Source: JAODBJ01 sp963782465
GTDB taxonomy: Bacteria; Actinomycetota; Acidimicrobiia; IMCC26256; PALSA-610
DNA length: 64,000 nt
NCBI GenBank assembly: GCA_963782465.1
Contig: CAWAJR010000002.1
Span: forward strand, 1-64,000
Direction of reading: 5' to 3'
Shown: positions 48,024-56,262 of the stretch, piece by piece
How positions within the stretch are numbered: position 1 is the stretch's first letter
Layout: each line of letters starts with the position of its first letter
Notes under the pieces: model-generated
Told to the model about the DNA's origin: nothing
The model's database searches: none
Seen by the model: only the letters and a program-made list of their open reading frames with translations
Made by a program: the position numbers and the translations under genes

Positions 48024-48752
48024 TCAACTCACGGGGTACTTCGCGGGGTCGATGCCCTGGGTGATCGTGCTGCCGTCGCCGACGGCGGCATTCTCGAACG
48101 GCCCGTTCACGAAGATCGCGTCGACGGCCATTCCCAACGCGGCACCGAGCACCGCGGCGTGTTCCGTTTCGATGGGCAGAATCGTTGCCATGCCCGATGC
48201 TGCCGCGGTGCTCATCGCCACGGTAAGGCCGTACGCGTACGTCTCGGCCGCTTGGTTCTCGAGACCGAACGCGAGGGTGAGCGCGCGCTTCTCGCTGTTC
48301 ACCGCCTGCAATTTCGGTTGCAGCGCGGCGACGAGCTTCTGGTTCGGCCCGGTGACCGCCTTGCTCCCGGCGAGCGAACCGAACGCGGTCGCATGCTCCT
48401 GATGATGGTGCTGGAACAGGAGGGCGACGGGCTTGGTCGCGGCGCTCAAGGCCGGCGCTGCCGCGGCGTACGCGGCGACCGCGGCCAGTTCGATCGACTG
48501 CGCGAAGGCCGCAAGACCCTCGTCCGTGGACGCGGCGGCGTCGGCCCGTCCGAGAAACCGGCGCGGTCCGAGCGCGGCGCCGGCCGCGAGTGCAGTTCCG
48601 CCCAGCGCGGCGCCGCCGAGCACGCGCCGCGCCGCGCTCGAAACGGTGCGGTGCACTTCGCTCATCTCGTCTTCGAACGTGCGCATGGCTTCGTGGTGAC
48701 GTTCGTCGACATCGCCTGCCATCCGGCGGAGTTCGTGTTCGCTGCATTCCAT
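48024..48752 (-). CDS. Exported ferritin-like protein, paralogue of the neighbour
   Basis: A 242-residue protein with a His/Glu-rich N-terminus (MECSEHELRRMAGDVDERHH), a basic-hydrophobic region with SSAARRVLGGAALGGTALAA that looks like a weak Tat signal, and a ferritin-like domain. Candidate ligands are Glu in AQSIELAAVAAY, the His cluster FQHHHQEHATAF, Glu in FGLENQAAETYAYG and Glu/His in PIETEHAAVLG. It has no lipobox Cys. The ATG at 48750-48752 is used because upstream sequence in this frame belongs to the cupredoxin region. Probably expressed with the cupredoxin gene 47 bp upstream. Confidence 0.78.
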   Translation of the reverse strand: MECSEHELRRMAGDVDERHHEAMRTFEDEMSEVHRTVSSAARRVLGGAALGGTALAAGAALGPRRFLGRADAAASTDEGLAAFAQSIELAAVAAYAAAAPALSAATKPVALLFQHHHQEHATAFGSLAGSKAVTGPNQKLVAALQPKLQAVNSEKRALTLAFGLENQAAETYAYGLTVAMSTAAASGMATILPIETEHAAVLGAALGMAVDAIFVNGPFENAAVGDGSTITQGIDPAKYPVS

Positions 48753-48799
48753 CGGTGCTGGGTCCTTTGCGGTGGGGCGGAGCGTCGCGCGTTGACGCG

Positions 48800-49165
48800 T
48801 CAGCGCACGACGATCGTGCCGGTCATGAACGGGTGGAACGAGCAGTGGTACGCGAAGGTGCCGGGTCGTGGGAGCGACACCGTCTTCGACGTGCCCGGCG
48901 CGATCGGCCCGGTGTTGAATGCGCCCATGTCTGCCGTTGCGGTGTGTGCCTGGTTGTCTTCGTTGGTGAAGACGACCTTCGTACCGGCCGCGACTTGCAG
49001 ATGATCGCTCGTGTAGTGGAAGTTCTTGATCGTCACGTGGGCGGTTGCCCCCGCCGAAGTCGATGCCGATGTCGCCGCAGACGACGAACTTCCGCACGCA
49101 CTCAGCGCCAGGACGAGCGCCACTGCCGCGAGCGCGGCGACGAAGTACCGATTGGAGGGACGCAT
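48800..49165 (-). CDS. Cupredoxin (plastocyanin-like) lipoprotein
   Basis: A 121-residue blue-copper-type protein. The signal VAALAAVALVLALSAC is a lipobox with Cys near residue 24, followed by a Ser/Ala/Thr linker. The copper site is complete: His in DNQAHTATAD, then Cys, His and Met in YHCSFHPFM, a type 1 site. It would be anchored outside the membrane as an electron carrier. First of three genes with the two ferritin-like proteins, suggesting a shared redox or metal function. Confidence 0.87.
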   Translation of the reverse strand: MRPSNRYFVAALAAVALVLALSACGSSSSAATSASTSAGATAHVTIKNFHYTSDHLQVAAGTKVVFTNEDNQAHTATADMGAFNTGPIAPGTSKTVSLPRPGTFAYHCSFHPFMTGTIVVR

Positions 49166-49244
49166 CGACGGGTTCTTCGGAGTCGTCGTGCGGCCCGGAT
49201 GAGAACTCCCGCGGCGAACCGCTGCGCCCCCGATCAGAACATGG

Positions 49245-49397
49245 CTACGCGTCGTCGCGCGTACGGCCCGGCATCGGGAACCGCGTGAAGAGGCGGCGCG
49301 CGTCCCGCCGCAGGCGCGAGCGACGTGATTCCTCGAGGAAACGCGCGCGACGTTCGGCTGCCAGCTGCGACATGGTGGTGGGGTCGCTGTAGAACAT
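49245..49397 (-). CDS. Small basic protein (50 residues)
   Basis: ATG at 49395-49397 with a GGGAGG ribosome site and a TAG at 49245-49247. The product starts MFYSDPTTMSQLAAERRARF and is rich in Arg and Glu, predicted as one long amphipathic helix. No annotated family comes to mind, though short Arg-rich proteins of this form are frequent in Actinobacteria. It diverges from the WYL regulator gene; the 116 bp between their starts (49398-49513) must hold both promoters. Confidence 0.55.
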   Translation of the reverse strand: MFYSDPTTMSQLAAERRARFLEESRRSRLRRDARRLFTRFPMPGRTRDDA

Positions 49398-49513
49398 TTC
49401 CGGCCTCCCAGACCCGCTCCCGGGCCGCTCCGAAGTGGTTTCTCTCGTCGAAAACGACCCTACGGACGGTCCCGGACAGATCGGGTCCGCAACCGGGAAG
49501 AATGTGTCCCGTC

Positions 49514-50455
49514 ATGGACACCCCGACCCGCTTGTTGCGACTGCTCGGCCTGCTGTCGGCGCGTTCGGCGTGGACCGGCACCGAACTCTCGGAGCGGCTC
49601 GAAGTGACCGACCGCACGCTTCGGCGCGACATCACACGTCTTCGCGAACTCGGCTACCCGATCGAGGCGACCACCGGGCCGTACGGCGGCTACGAACTCG
49701 GTTCCGGTGGCCGTCTCCCGCCGCTCGTCCTCGACGACGACGAGGCGGTCGCGGTGGCGCTCGCGCTGCGGGCCGTCGCGACCGGCGGAGCGACCGGCGC
49801 CGAACCGAGCGCGCTGTCGGCGCTCACCAAACTCGAGCAGGTGCTCCCGGTGGGGCTCCGGGAACGGGTCGGCGCGCTCGCGACGTTCACCGTCGGTCTT
49901 CGTCGCGGCAACCTGCCGCCGGTGGACATCGACACGCTGGTGAACGTGGCGGTTGCGTGCCGGCGTTTCGAGTGCCTGCGTTTCGACTATCGCGACGCGA
50001 GCGATGCCGGCTCGGTACGAGTCGTCCACCCGTACCGGATGGTGCACACCGACCGGCAGTGGTACCTCGTCGCGTTCGACACCACCCGCGACGACTGGCG
50101 CACGTTTCGCGTCGATCGGATGTCGACAATAGGAACGACCGGTCAGCGCTTCGCACCGGTCGAGGATGCGCCCGACGCCGTCGCGCTCGTCGCGCACGGC
50201 ATCGCCGTCGCGGCATACCCGACGCGCGCGACCGTGCGGTTACCCGTTCCTCTCGACGAAGCCCGCCGTTTCCTGTCGCCATCGGTCGCCGAACTCGAGG
50301 CCGACGGCGACGCGGCGACGATCGCGCGCATCGGCGGCGACGCCGACTGGATCGCGCGGTACCTCGCCGGGCTCGAATGCCCATTCGAGGTGATCGAGAC
50401 CGAAGAAGTCCGCAATGAGCTTCACGCGATCGGCCGGCGCCTCTTGGAGACATGA
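49514..50455 (+). CDS. WYL-domain transcriptional regulator (YafY type)
   Basis: A 313-residue regulator. The N-terminal winged helix (about 1-60) includes TELSERLEVTDRTLRRDITR and the wing YGGYELGSGGRLPPL. The WYL domain follows (about 135-220) with FDYRDASDAGSVRVVHPYRM and QWYLVAFDTTRDDWRTFRVD, then a WCX tail. WYL domains sense ligands or nucleic acids. ATG at 49514 is chosen because the helix-turn-helix begins at residue 5 and the earlier frame has no domain. It may control the divergent small gene or the surE gene 60 bp downstream. Confidence 0.87.
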   Translation: MDTPTRLLRLLGLLSARSAWTGTELSERLEVTDRTLRRDITRLRELGYPIEATTGPYGGYELGSGGRLPPLVLDDDEAVAVALALRAVATGGATGAEPSALSALTKLEQVLPVGLRERVGALATFTVGLRRGNLPPVDIDTLVNVAVACRRFECLRFDYRDASDAGSVRVVHPYRMVHTDRQWYLVAFDTTRDDWRTFRVDRMSTIGTTGQRFAPVEDAPDAVALVAHGIAVAAYPTRATVRLPVPLDEARRFLSPSVAELEADGDAATIARIGGDADWIARYLAGLECPFEVIETEEVRNELHAIGRRLLET

Positions 50456-50515
50456 GGGAACGGGTATGCAACGATCACGCTCGACGCGTGATCCCGGCCC
50501 ACCAAGGAGCTCACC

Positions 50516-51367
50516 ATGAAGCTGCACCGTCTCGCCGTCGCGTCACTCGCGTGTGTTGCAGTGCTCGGCGTCGCCCCGGAAGCCGGAGGCCAGGCACCGG
50601 CGATCCGCCACGCGGGCACGGCGACAAGACCGCTTCGTGTTCTTGTCACCAACGACGACGGCGTCGGCGCGCCGGGTATCGACGCGGTCGTGCAGGTCTT
50701 GCGCGCCGTCCCCGGCATCGACGTGACCGTCGTCGCGCCCGCGACGAACCAGAGCGGGCAGAGCGACAAGTTCTCGACAACCCCGCTGACGGTCACTCCT
50801 GCCACGACCATGCACGGCTACCCGGCAACCGCGGTCGCCGGTTTCCCGTCGGACACCGTGTGGCTCGCGGTGCTGAAGCTCCTGCCCCAGCGCCCCGACC
50901 TCGTCGTCGCCGGCATCAACTTCGGCCAGAACATCGGCGACCTCACATCGATCTCCGGCACCGTCGGCGCGGCGCGCACCGCGGCTCGGCTCGGGATCTC
51001 GGCCATCGCGGTGAGCCAGGGGTTCTCGTCGAACATCGACTACACCCTCGCCGCCAACCTCACCTCGTTCTTCGCGCAGAGCCTGCGGCCGAAGCTGCTC
51101 GCTCACCCGCACCGCAAGCCGACCGTTTACAACGTCAATGTTCCGTCGTGCGCGACGGGCGCCGTTCGCGGGGTGGTGAGCGTCCCGCTCGGCCGTCAGC
51201 AGCGGGTCACCGGGTACACGCAGAGCGCGCCGGGAGCCTATACGCCTACGGTGCAAACTCGTGACCTCGCCAACTCGGATTGCACATCGACCGAGAAACA
51301 TCCGAACGACGACATCGACGCGTTCGAGCACGGGTTCGTCTCCCTCAGCAAACTCGCCACGAACTGA
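50516..51367 (+). CDS. surE: SurE-family 5'/3'-nucleotidase with signal peptide
   Basis: A 283-residue protein. Residues about 1-26 form a Sec signal peptide (LAVASLACVAVLGVAPEAGG), so unlike the usual cytosolic SurE it is probably exported. The catalytic region is intact: VLVTNDDGVGAPGI with the metal-binding Asp pair, ATNQSGQSDKFS, VVAGINFGQNIGD and SGTVGAARTAAR. It would dephosphorylate nucleotides or related phosphates outside the membrane. ATG at 50516 with an AAGGAG ribosome site. Confidence 0.85.
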   Translation: MKLHRLAVASLACVAVLGVAPEAGGQAPAIRHAGTATRPLRVLVTNDDGVGAPGIDAVVQVLRAVPGIDVTVVAPATNQSGQSDKFSTTPLTVTPATTMHGYPATAVAGFPSDTVWLAVLKLLPQRPDLVVAGINFGQNIGDLTSISGTVGAARTAARLGISAIAVSQGFSSNIDYTLAANLTSFFAQSLRPKLLAHPHRKPTVYNVNVPSCATGAVRGVVSVPLGRQQRVTGYTQSAPGAYTPTVQTRDLANSDCTSTEKHPNDDIDAFEHGFVSLSKLATN

Positions 51368-51388
51368 GGGCGAGGCTCGGCGGGAACG

Positions 51389-52054
51389 ATGATCGTCCAG
51401 ATCTACGGTCTCACGACCCCCGAAGACGCGGCCGCGGTCGTCGCCGCGGGCGCCGACAACGCGGGCGTGGTGCTCGACGAAGGGTTCGACGCCTGGGACA
51501 GTGTCGACGTCGCGACCCGCGCGAGCGATCCTGTCAGAACTCGCGGCGATCACGGTCGTCGGCCTCTCGTTGTCGGTCGACGCCGACCAGATCCGCCGCA
51601 CCGTCGAACTGATCGAGCCGCAGATCGCCCACGTGGTGCGCCTCACCGACGAATGGGAACCGGACGCGGTCTCGACGCTGCGCGAGCAGCTCGCGCCGGT
51701 CGAGCTGATGTGCACCGTCGGGGTCCGCGACGAACGCGCGATCGGGGTCGCGCGACGGTACGCGCCCGTGTGCGACTACCTCCTCCTCGACTCCCCGCAC
51801 CCGAGTACCGGCATCGTCGGGGCGACCGGCGTCACCCACGACTGGGCCCTGAGCGCCCGCATCGTTGCTGCGGTCGAAACGCCCGTGGTGCTCGCGGGCG
51901 GGCTCGGCCCGACAACGTGGAGGCCGCGATCGCGGCGACACAACCGTTCGGAGTCGACTCCGAGACGCGCACCAGCCGCGCCGACGATCGTCGCCGCAAA
52001 GACCCGGCGCGGGTGGAGGAATTCGTGCGGCGCGTACGCGCGCTGGGCCGCTAG
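51389..52054 (+). CDS. TrpF-like (phosphoribosylanthranilate isomerase-related) protein, two compensating frame breaks
   Basis: Read across an extra base near 51520-51527 and a missing base near 51908-51912, this gives a TIM barrel of about 221 residues resembling TrpF. The start is MIVQIYGLTTPEDAAAVVAAGAD, given in part as MIVQIYGLTTPEDA. Canonical TrpF has KICGLT with the catalytic Cys; here Tyr replaces it. The catalytic Asp region survives (YLLLDSPHPSTGIVGATG), as does the phosphate loop GGLGPDNVEAAI. The substitution suggests another activity or loss of function. It ends at 52052-52054, sharing CTAG with the opposite-strand stop. Confidence 0.68.
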   Translation: MIVQIYGLTTPEDAAAVVAAGADNAGVVLDEGFDAWDSVDVATRASDPVRTRGDHGRRPLVVGRRRPDPPHRRTDRAADRPRGAPHRRMGTGRGLDAARAARAGRADVHRRGPRRTRDRGRATVRARVRLPPPRLPAPEYRHRRGDRRHPRLGPERPHRCCGRNARGARGRARPDNVEAAIAATQPFGVDSETRTSRADDRRRKDPARVEEFVRRVRALGR

Positions 52055-52464
52055 CGCGGGGAACCGGTGGCGGGCGTCTCGTCGCTCGGGATGACGATGA
52101 CGGGCTCGTCGTTCGGGAGGACGACGACGGGCTCATCGTCGAACTCGACGACCTGGCGCAACAGGTTCACCATCGACGCGCTCAGGACGGAGTGGCCGCC
52201 GAGGGACGCGTGCGTCGCGATCGACTGCGCCCGCAGGCTCCGAACCAGCTTGACGAGCGCGCTCACACCGGCCGAATCGAGCGACGAGACGGCTTCGAGG
52301 TCGAGCACGATCTCGCTCGCGCCGGTGGGGAGGCCCGCGATCGCGTCGCGGGCGAGCCGGCCGGCGCTGAACACGTCGACCGCGCCCTGCAGGGTCACGA
52401 TCCGCACACCATCGGACCGGTCGACCGTCTGCACCAGGCGTTCGGGCCGATCGTCGCGATCCAT
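52051..52464 (-). CDS. STAS-domain anti-anti-sigma-type protein
   Basis: A 137-residue protein with a STAS domain at about 10-105. The phosphorylatable Ser region is EAVSSLDSAGVSALVKLVRS. The C-terminal tail is acidic with a repeated pattern (EPVVVLPNDEPVIVIPSDE). In partner-switching systems the unphosphorylated form binds the kinase and frees its target. The ATG at 52462-52464 is divergent from a second STAS gene. Confidence 0.83.
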   Translation of the reverse strand: MDRDDRPERLVQTVDRSDGVRIVTLQGAVDVFSAGRLARDAIAGLPTGASEIVLDLEAVSSLDSAGVSALVKLVRSLRAQSIATHASLGGHSVLSASMVNLLRQVVEFDDEPVVVLPNDEPVIVIPSDETPATGSPR

Positions 52465-52509
52465 GCGTCGACAGTACCCCCGCCGTCCACAGCGGTAACC
52501 GGCGCGTTT

Positions 52510-52524
52510 CGGGGGTGTCCCCCG
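52510..52524. promoter_or_regulatory. Perfect short inverted repeat between the two STAS genes
   Basis: CGGGGGTGTCCCCCG: 6-bp perfect arms with a 3-base centre, near the middle of the 113-bp divergent region. It could be an operator controlling both STAS genes. Confidence 0.3.
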
Positions 52525-52577
52525 CGACGCCTCCAGCGCCCGAGCTCCGGAAGTGCCCACCGGCGTACACTTCGGGC

Positions 52578-52907
52578 GTGGCCGAAGTTGTGGAGCCGTT
52601 CATCGCGCTCCGAGTTGCGCGAGACGGCTCGACGGCAGTGGTGTCGATCGACGGTGAGATCGAGTTCGCAACCGCGCCGAAGTTGCGAGCCACGCTTCTC
52701 GAGCTCGTGCACGACGGGCCGACTCGTATCGTCCTCGATCTCGCCGGTGTGTCGTTCCTCGATTCGGCCGGGATCAGCCTGCTCATCCAGGCGAAGAAAC
52801 GCCTCGCGACCGGGGGCGCCGAACTCGTGTTGCGCCGTCCTCGATCGAATGTCCGTCGCGTCTTGCAGGTCACCGGCGTCGACGACCTGTTCCTGATCGA
52901 GGACTGA
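52578..52907 (+). CDS. STAS-domain anti-sigma factor antagonist
   Basis: A 109-residue protein consisting of one STAS domain. The conserved phosphoacceptor region is LAGVSFLDSAGISLLIQAKK, preceded by a typical strand STAVVSIDGEIEFATAPKL. It resembles RsbV/SpoIIAA in length and pattern. GTG start at 52578. The cognate kinase is probably the HATPase protein encoded convergently 36 bp away, and the phosphatase that reactivates it is at 53448. Confidence 0.87.
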   Translation: MAEVVEPFIALRVARDGSTAVVSIDGEIEFATAPKLRATLLELVHDGPTRIVLDLAGVSFLDSAGISLLIQAKKRLATGGAELVLRRPRSNVRRVLQVTGVDDLFLIED

Positions 52908-52943
52908 CGGCCGGCGCCCCGCCGGCGGTCACCGACCCGACGT

Positions 52944-53372
52944 TCACCGGCCCGACGTTGCCGCGCCCCGTTCCTTGCGCTGCGCGTCGATGCGCATCTC
53001 GAACCACACCTGCTTGCCGTCGCCGTCGCGGTCGGAACCCCAACGATCGGACAGCGCTTCCACCAGCGCGAGCCCCCGCCCGGTGACCGCGTCGTTGCCG
53101 TAGCGACGCCGCCGCGGCCGGGCCGCGCTGTCGTCGTGCACCGAGCATCGGAACGACGAACCGGAGCGGGTCAGCTCGACAATGGGAGCAGAACCCGCGT
53201 GCAACAACGCGTTCGTCACGAGTTCGGAGACGAGCAAGACCGAATCGTCGACGACTTCGCGCGAGACATCCCAACGCAACAACGTGTCGGAGACGAATCG
53301 TCGCGCCCGTGACGGCGCGGTGCGATCCGCCGGTAAGACCGCCGACGGCACAGCGCGGAAGCTTACCGACAC
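52944..53372 (-). CDS. HATPase_c serine kinase / anti-sigma factor (RsbW type)
   Basis: A 142-residue GHKL ATPase domain. The N box is DSVLLVSELVTNALLHAG with the Mg-binding Asn, and the G box is GNDAVTGRGLALVEALSDRWG. It belongs to the RsbW/SpoIIAB-like group abundant in Actinobacteria, which phosphorylates STAS proteins and sequesters a sigma factor. GTG start at 53370-53372, 75 bp from the divergent phosphatase gene. No sigma factor gene is seen in the window, so its final target is elsewhere. Confidence 0.86.
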   Translation of the reverse strand: MSVSFRAVPSAVLPADRTAPSRARRFVSDTLLRWDVSREVVDDSVLLVSELVTNALLHAGSAPIVELTRSGSSFRCSVHDDSAARPRRRRYGNDAVTGRGLALVEALSDRWGSDRDGDGKQVWFEMRIDAQRKERGAATSGR

Positions 53373-53447
53373 CCAGCGCGCGAGCGCGGGAGTAGAGGGC
53401 CGGGCGGGCAGAAGGGATGAGGAGGCGACCGGCTATCGTCCGCCGCC

Positions 53448-56024
53448 GTGGCGTCCGTGCCGGCCGAGCCGACGACGGGCCGCGACGCACAATGGTGGGT
53501 GATCGCCGCGGCGCTGGCGGTGATCGGCGCGATCTCGATCGGCGACACCGCAACCGGCGCCGTGCTCGCGCCGGCCGTCGTGGCCGCGCCTTTCCTGGTC
53601 GCGGTGGTTGCCGACGGGCGCAGGACCGCGATCGTCGGCGCGGTCGCGGTGGCCGCCGCCGCGGTGTCGGTCGCGTTGCAGTCGATCTCGGCCACCCAGC
53701 GGGTAGCCGACATTCTCGTGGTCGGCGTCGGGGCGCTCGGCGCAACGCTGGTTGCCGCAACCCGGTCGCGACGTGAAGCCGAACTGGAGATCGCCGGCGC
53801 ACAAGCCGACCTTGCCCGCCGGTTGCGGGTTGCGCTCGACGCCGGCCGCATGGGGACGTGGTCGTGGGACATGCGCACGAACACCGTCGACTGGGACGAC
53901 ATGCTCGAGCCCCTCTTCGGTGTCGAGCCCGGCACGTTCGAGAAGACGTTCGAAGCTTGGGCACAGACGCTGCACCCCGACGACCGGGCCGGAATGGTCG
54001 CGAGCGTCGAAGCCGCGGTGCGCGCGGGTGGGCAGTTCCGCGCCGACCACCGCACCATCTGGCCCGACGGCACCGTGCACTGGATCGAAGGGCGCGGCGA
54101 GGCGGTGTTCGACCGGGCCGGCAACGTGATCGGCGCGACGGGCGTCGCGATCGACATCGACGAGCGCCGCCGGCACGACCTGGAGCGCACGACGTTGCTC
54201 GCTTCGGAGCGGCAGGCCCGCCGCGACTTCGAGCAATCGGCGGCCGCGCTTGCGCACCTCCAGGAAGTCACGCTCGGGCTCTCGGGCGCGACGACCGTCG
54301 ACGAGATCGCCGACCTGATCCTCGAACGCGGGATCGCAGCGCTCGGCGCGATGAACGGCTACTTCGCGACCGTCGACGATACGCAACTGACCCTCGTGAT
54401 GCGCTCACAGGTCGGGTACACGACGCAGCTGATCGATACGTACCGCTACGTCGACATCGACGCGCCGCTGCCTGCGCCCGAGGTGCTCCGCACCGGCACA
54501 CCGATGTTCGTCGAGTCATCGGCCGAAGGCGTTGCGCGCTACCCGCAATTCCCGCGCGACGACATCCGGGGCGCATTCGTTGTGTACCCCCTGTTCATCG
54601 AAGGAACCCCGGCGGCCGTCATGGCGCTGGGGTTCGACGAAACCCGTTCCTTCGACGACGGCGACCGCGCGTACATCAGCACGGTCATGGAGGCTTGCGC
54701 GCAGGCATTGCAGCGGGCCTTGCTGTTCGACGCGGAGCAGAAGAGCCGAGCTCGATTGCGGGTGCTGCTCGACGCGTCCGAACGCCTCGCCGCGCTCGAC
54801 GATCCCGATGAGCAACTCCGCGTCGCGGCCGATATCGCCGCGACGCGGATCGGTCGGTGGGCGTCGATCCAGATGCTCGGCCCGGATGGCCGTTTGCGCC
54901 GCGTCGCGGTCGCCCACGCCGACCCCGAACGCCTCGCGTCCTTGCACCAGCTCCTGTCGCTGCAAGTCGACCGAGGATCGATCGGGTACAAGGTGATGGA
55001 AACCCGGCAACCGATGTTGTTGCCGCGCCCGCGCAACGAACGGCTGACCCTTTCCGAAGACAAGGAAGCCACCGAGGCGATCTCGCGTCTCGGCTGGCGT
55101 TCGGGGATCGTGACGCCGATGATCGCCGGGGGCCGCTGCGTCGGTGTGCTCACCATCGGCGACGATCGGCAGCTCCCGCTCGCGACAGCTGATCTCGAAC
55201 TCGCGTCCGACCTCGGTCTCCGCGCCGCGTCGAGCTACGAACGGGCCCGGCTCCTGCGCGCCGAACAAGCGCGGGCCGCGACTGCGCTGCGCGAGAGCGA
55301 AGAACGGCTCGCGGCCGAACATCGGCTGGTCGCGCTGCTCCAGAGCAGCATCCTGCCCGACGAACTCCCGCAGGTCGACGGGCTCGAGTTCGCCGCCCGC
55401 TACCACCCGGCCGAGAGCGGGATCGAGGTCGGTGGCGACTGGTACGACGCGTTCGAAGTCGCCGGTGCGGGCGTCGTGATCGTCATCGGCGACGTTGCCG
55501 GCCACGGCATGGCCGCGGCGACGCTGATGGGCCGGGTCCGCAACGCGGCGCGTGCCTTCGCCGTCGAGGACACCGACCCCGCGCGGCTACTACGCCGGCT
55601 GGATCGCGTCCTGCAGGAACTCGAGGAAGACGCGATGGTCACCGCGATCGCGGCGCACTTCGACCCGGCCACGCGCCGGCTGCGCTACGCCCGAGCCGGT
55701 CACCCGCCCGCGGCGCTGCGCGACGGCGAACGCATCGAGTTCCTCGACACCGTCGGCGGTACGCCGCTCGGCGCGATGACCCGCCCGTACGAAACGGGTG
55801 ATCGGGTGCTCGCGCCCGGTGCACTCCTCGTGTGTTACACCGACGGGCTCGTCGAGCGGCGCGACCGCTCGATCGACGCCGGGCTCGACTGGCTGGCCCG
55901 CCGCTTGGGCGAGACCGACTCGATCGCGCTCGACGCGTTGTGCCAGTCGCTCCTCGACGAGCGTTACAGCGCGCAGCCGAGCACCGACGACATCTGCGTC
56001 ATCGCTATGCGCGTCACCGCATGA
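53448..56024 (+). CDS. PAS/GAF sensor PP2C-type phosphatase (RsbU/SpoIIE family)
   Basis: An 858-residue signalling phosphatase. Residues about 15-105 hold three transmembrane segments. A PAS domain follows (DAGRMGTWSWDMRTNTVDWD to IGATGVAIDIDERRRHDL), then two GAF domains (about 260-420 and 440-600), a short coiled coil (ALRESEERLAAEHRLVALLQ) and a SpoIIE-type PP2C domain (about 640-855). Its metal-binding motifs are GGDWYDAF, GDVAGHGMAAA, CYTDGLVERRDR and STDDICVIA. It would sense a small ligand or redox signal and dephosphorylate the STAS proteins. GTG start at 53448. Confidence 0.9.
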   Translation: MASVPAEPTTGRDAQWWVIAAALAVIGAISIGDTATGAVLAPAVVAAPFLVAVVADGRRTAIVGAVAVAAAAVSVALQSISATQRVADILVVGVGALGATLVAATRSRREAELEIAGAQADLARRLRVALDAGRMGTWSWDMRTNTVDWDDMLEPLFGVEPGTFEKTFEAWAQTLHPDDRAGMVASVEAAVRAGGQFRADHRTIWPDGTVHWIEGRGEAVFDRAGNVIGATGVAIDIDERRRHDLERTTLLASERQARRDFEQSAAALAHLQEVTLGLSGATTVDEIADLILERGIAALGAMNGYFATVDDTQLTLVMRSQVGYTTQLIDTYRYVDIDAPLPAPEVLRTGTPMFVESSAEGVARYPQFPRDDIRGAFVVYPLFIEGTPAAVMALGFDETRSFDDGDRAYISTVMEACAQALQRALLFDAEQKSRARLRVLLDASERLAALDDPDEQLRVAADIAATRIGRWASIQMLGPDGRLRRVAVAHADPERLASLHQLLSLQVDRGSIGYKVMETRQPMLLPRPRNERLTLSEDKEATEAISRLGWRSGIVTPMIAGGRCVGVLTIGDDRQLPLATADLELASDLGLRAASSYERARLLRAEQARAATALRESEERLAAEHRLVALLQSSILPDELPQVDGLEFAARYHPAESGIEVGGDWYDAFEVAGAGVVIVIGDVAGHGMAAATLMGRVRNAARAFAVEDTDPARLLRRLDRVLQELEEDAMVTAIAAHFDPATRRLRYARAGHPPAALRDGERIEFLDTVGGTPLGAMTRPYETGDRVLAPGALLVCYTDGLVERRDRSIDAGLDWLARRLGETDSIALDALCQSLLDERYSAQPSTDDICVIAMRVTA

Positions 56025-56050
56025 ACCTCGCGTTACAACGACTGGGAACT

Positions 56051-56100
56051 GCGCGGCGGGGCATGAGGCAGGGGCGGTTGCCTCACACCCCGCGCCGCGC
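56051..56100. terminator. GC-rich hairpin after the PP2C phosphatase gene
   Basis: The left arm starts GCGCGGCG at 56051 and ends TGAGGCA at 56070. The right arm starts TGCCTCA at 56079 and ends with CGCCGCGC at 56100. This gives 8 bp plus 7 bp of pairing around a small internal bulge and an eight-base loop. It lies between convergent transcription units and is a likely bidirectional terminator. Confidence 0.55.
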
Positions 56101-56169
56101 TCCAGGCCCGGAGGCAGGGGGTAGACCGGGCCGGATCTCTCCGGTGCCTACGTCGCCGTGGCCCCGGGC

Positions 56170-56262
56170 TCAGATGTTGCGAACACCAGCCGCCGCCGGG
56201 ACGACCCAAAGGACGACGACGGCACTGACGGTCGTTGCGAAAGCGAGTATGCGCTTGGTCAT
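56170..56262 (-). CDS. Tiny hydrophobic peptide (30 residues), signal-peptide-like
   Basis: ATG at 56260-56262 with a strong GGGGGAAG ribosome site, stop at 56170-56172. The product begins MTKRILAFATTVSAVVVLWV and ends PAAAGVRNI: a Lys-Arg start, a hydrophobic core and an Ala-x-Ala cleavage-like site, leaving only a few residues after it. It could be a membrane microprotein or a small secreted peptide. It sits downstream of the large SARP-type regulator's 3' end, reading the same way. Confidence 0.45.
   Translation of the reverse strand: MTKRILAFATTVSAVVVLWVVPAAAGVRNI

Noticed and set aside
47122..48752. DyP-type peroxidase or bacterioferritin identity for the two ferritin-like proteins
   Set aside because: No heme or ferroxidase-cage signatures of those families; only a general ferritin-like helical pattern with Glu/His positions is visible.
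52051..56024. A sigma factor controlled by the partner-switching proteins
   Set aside because: No open frame in the window shows sigma-70 region 2 or region 4 sequence.
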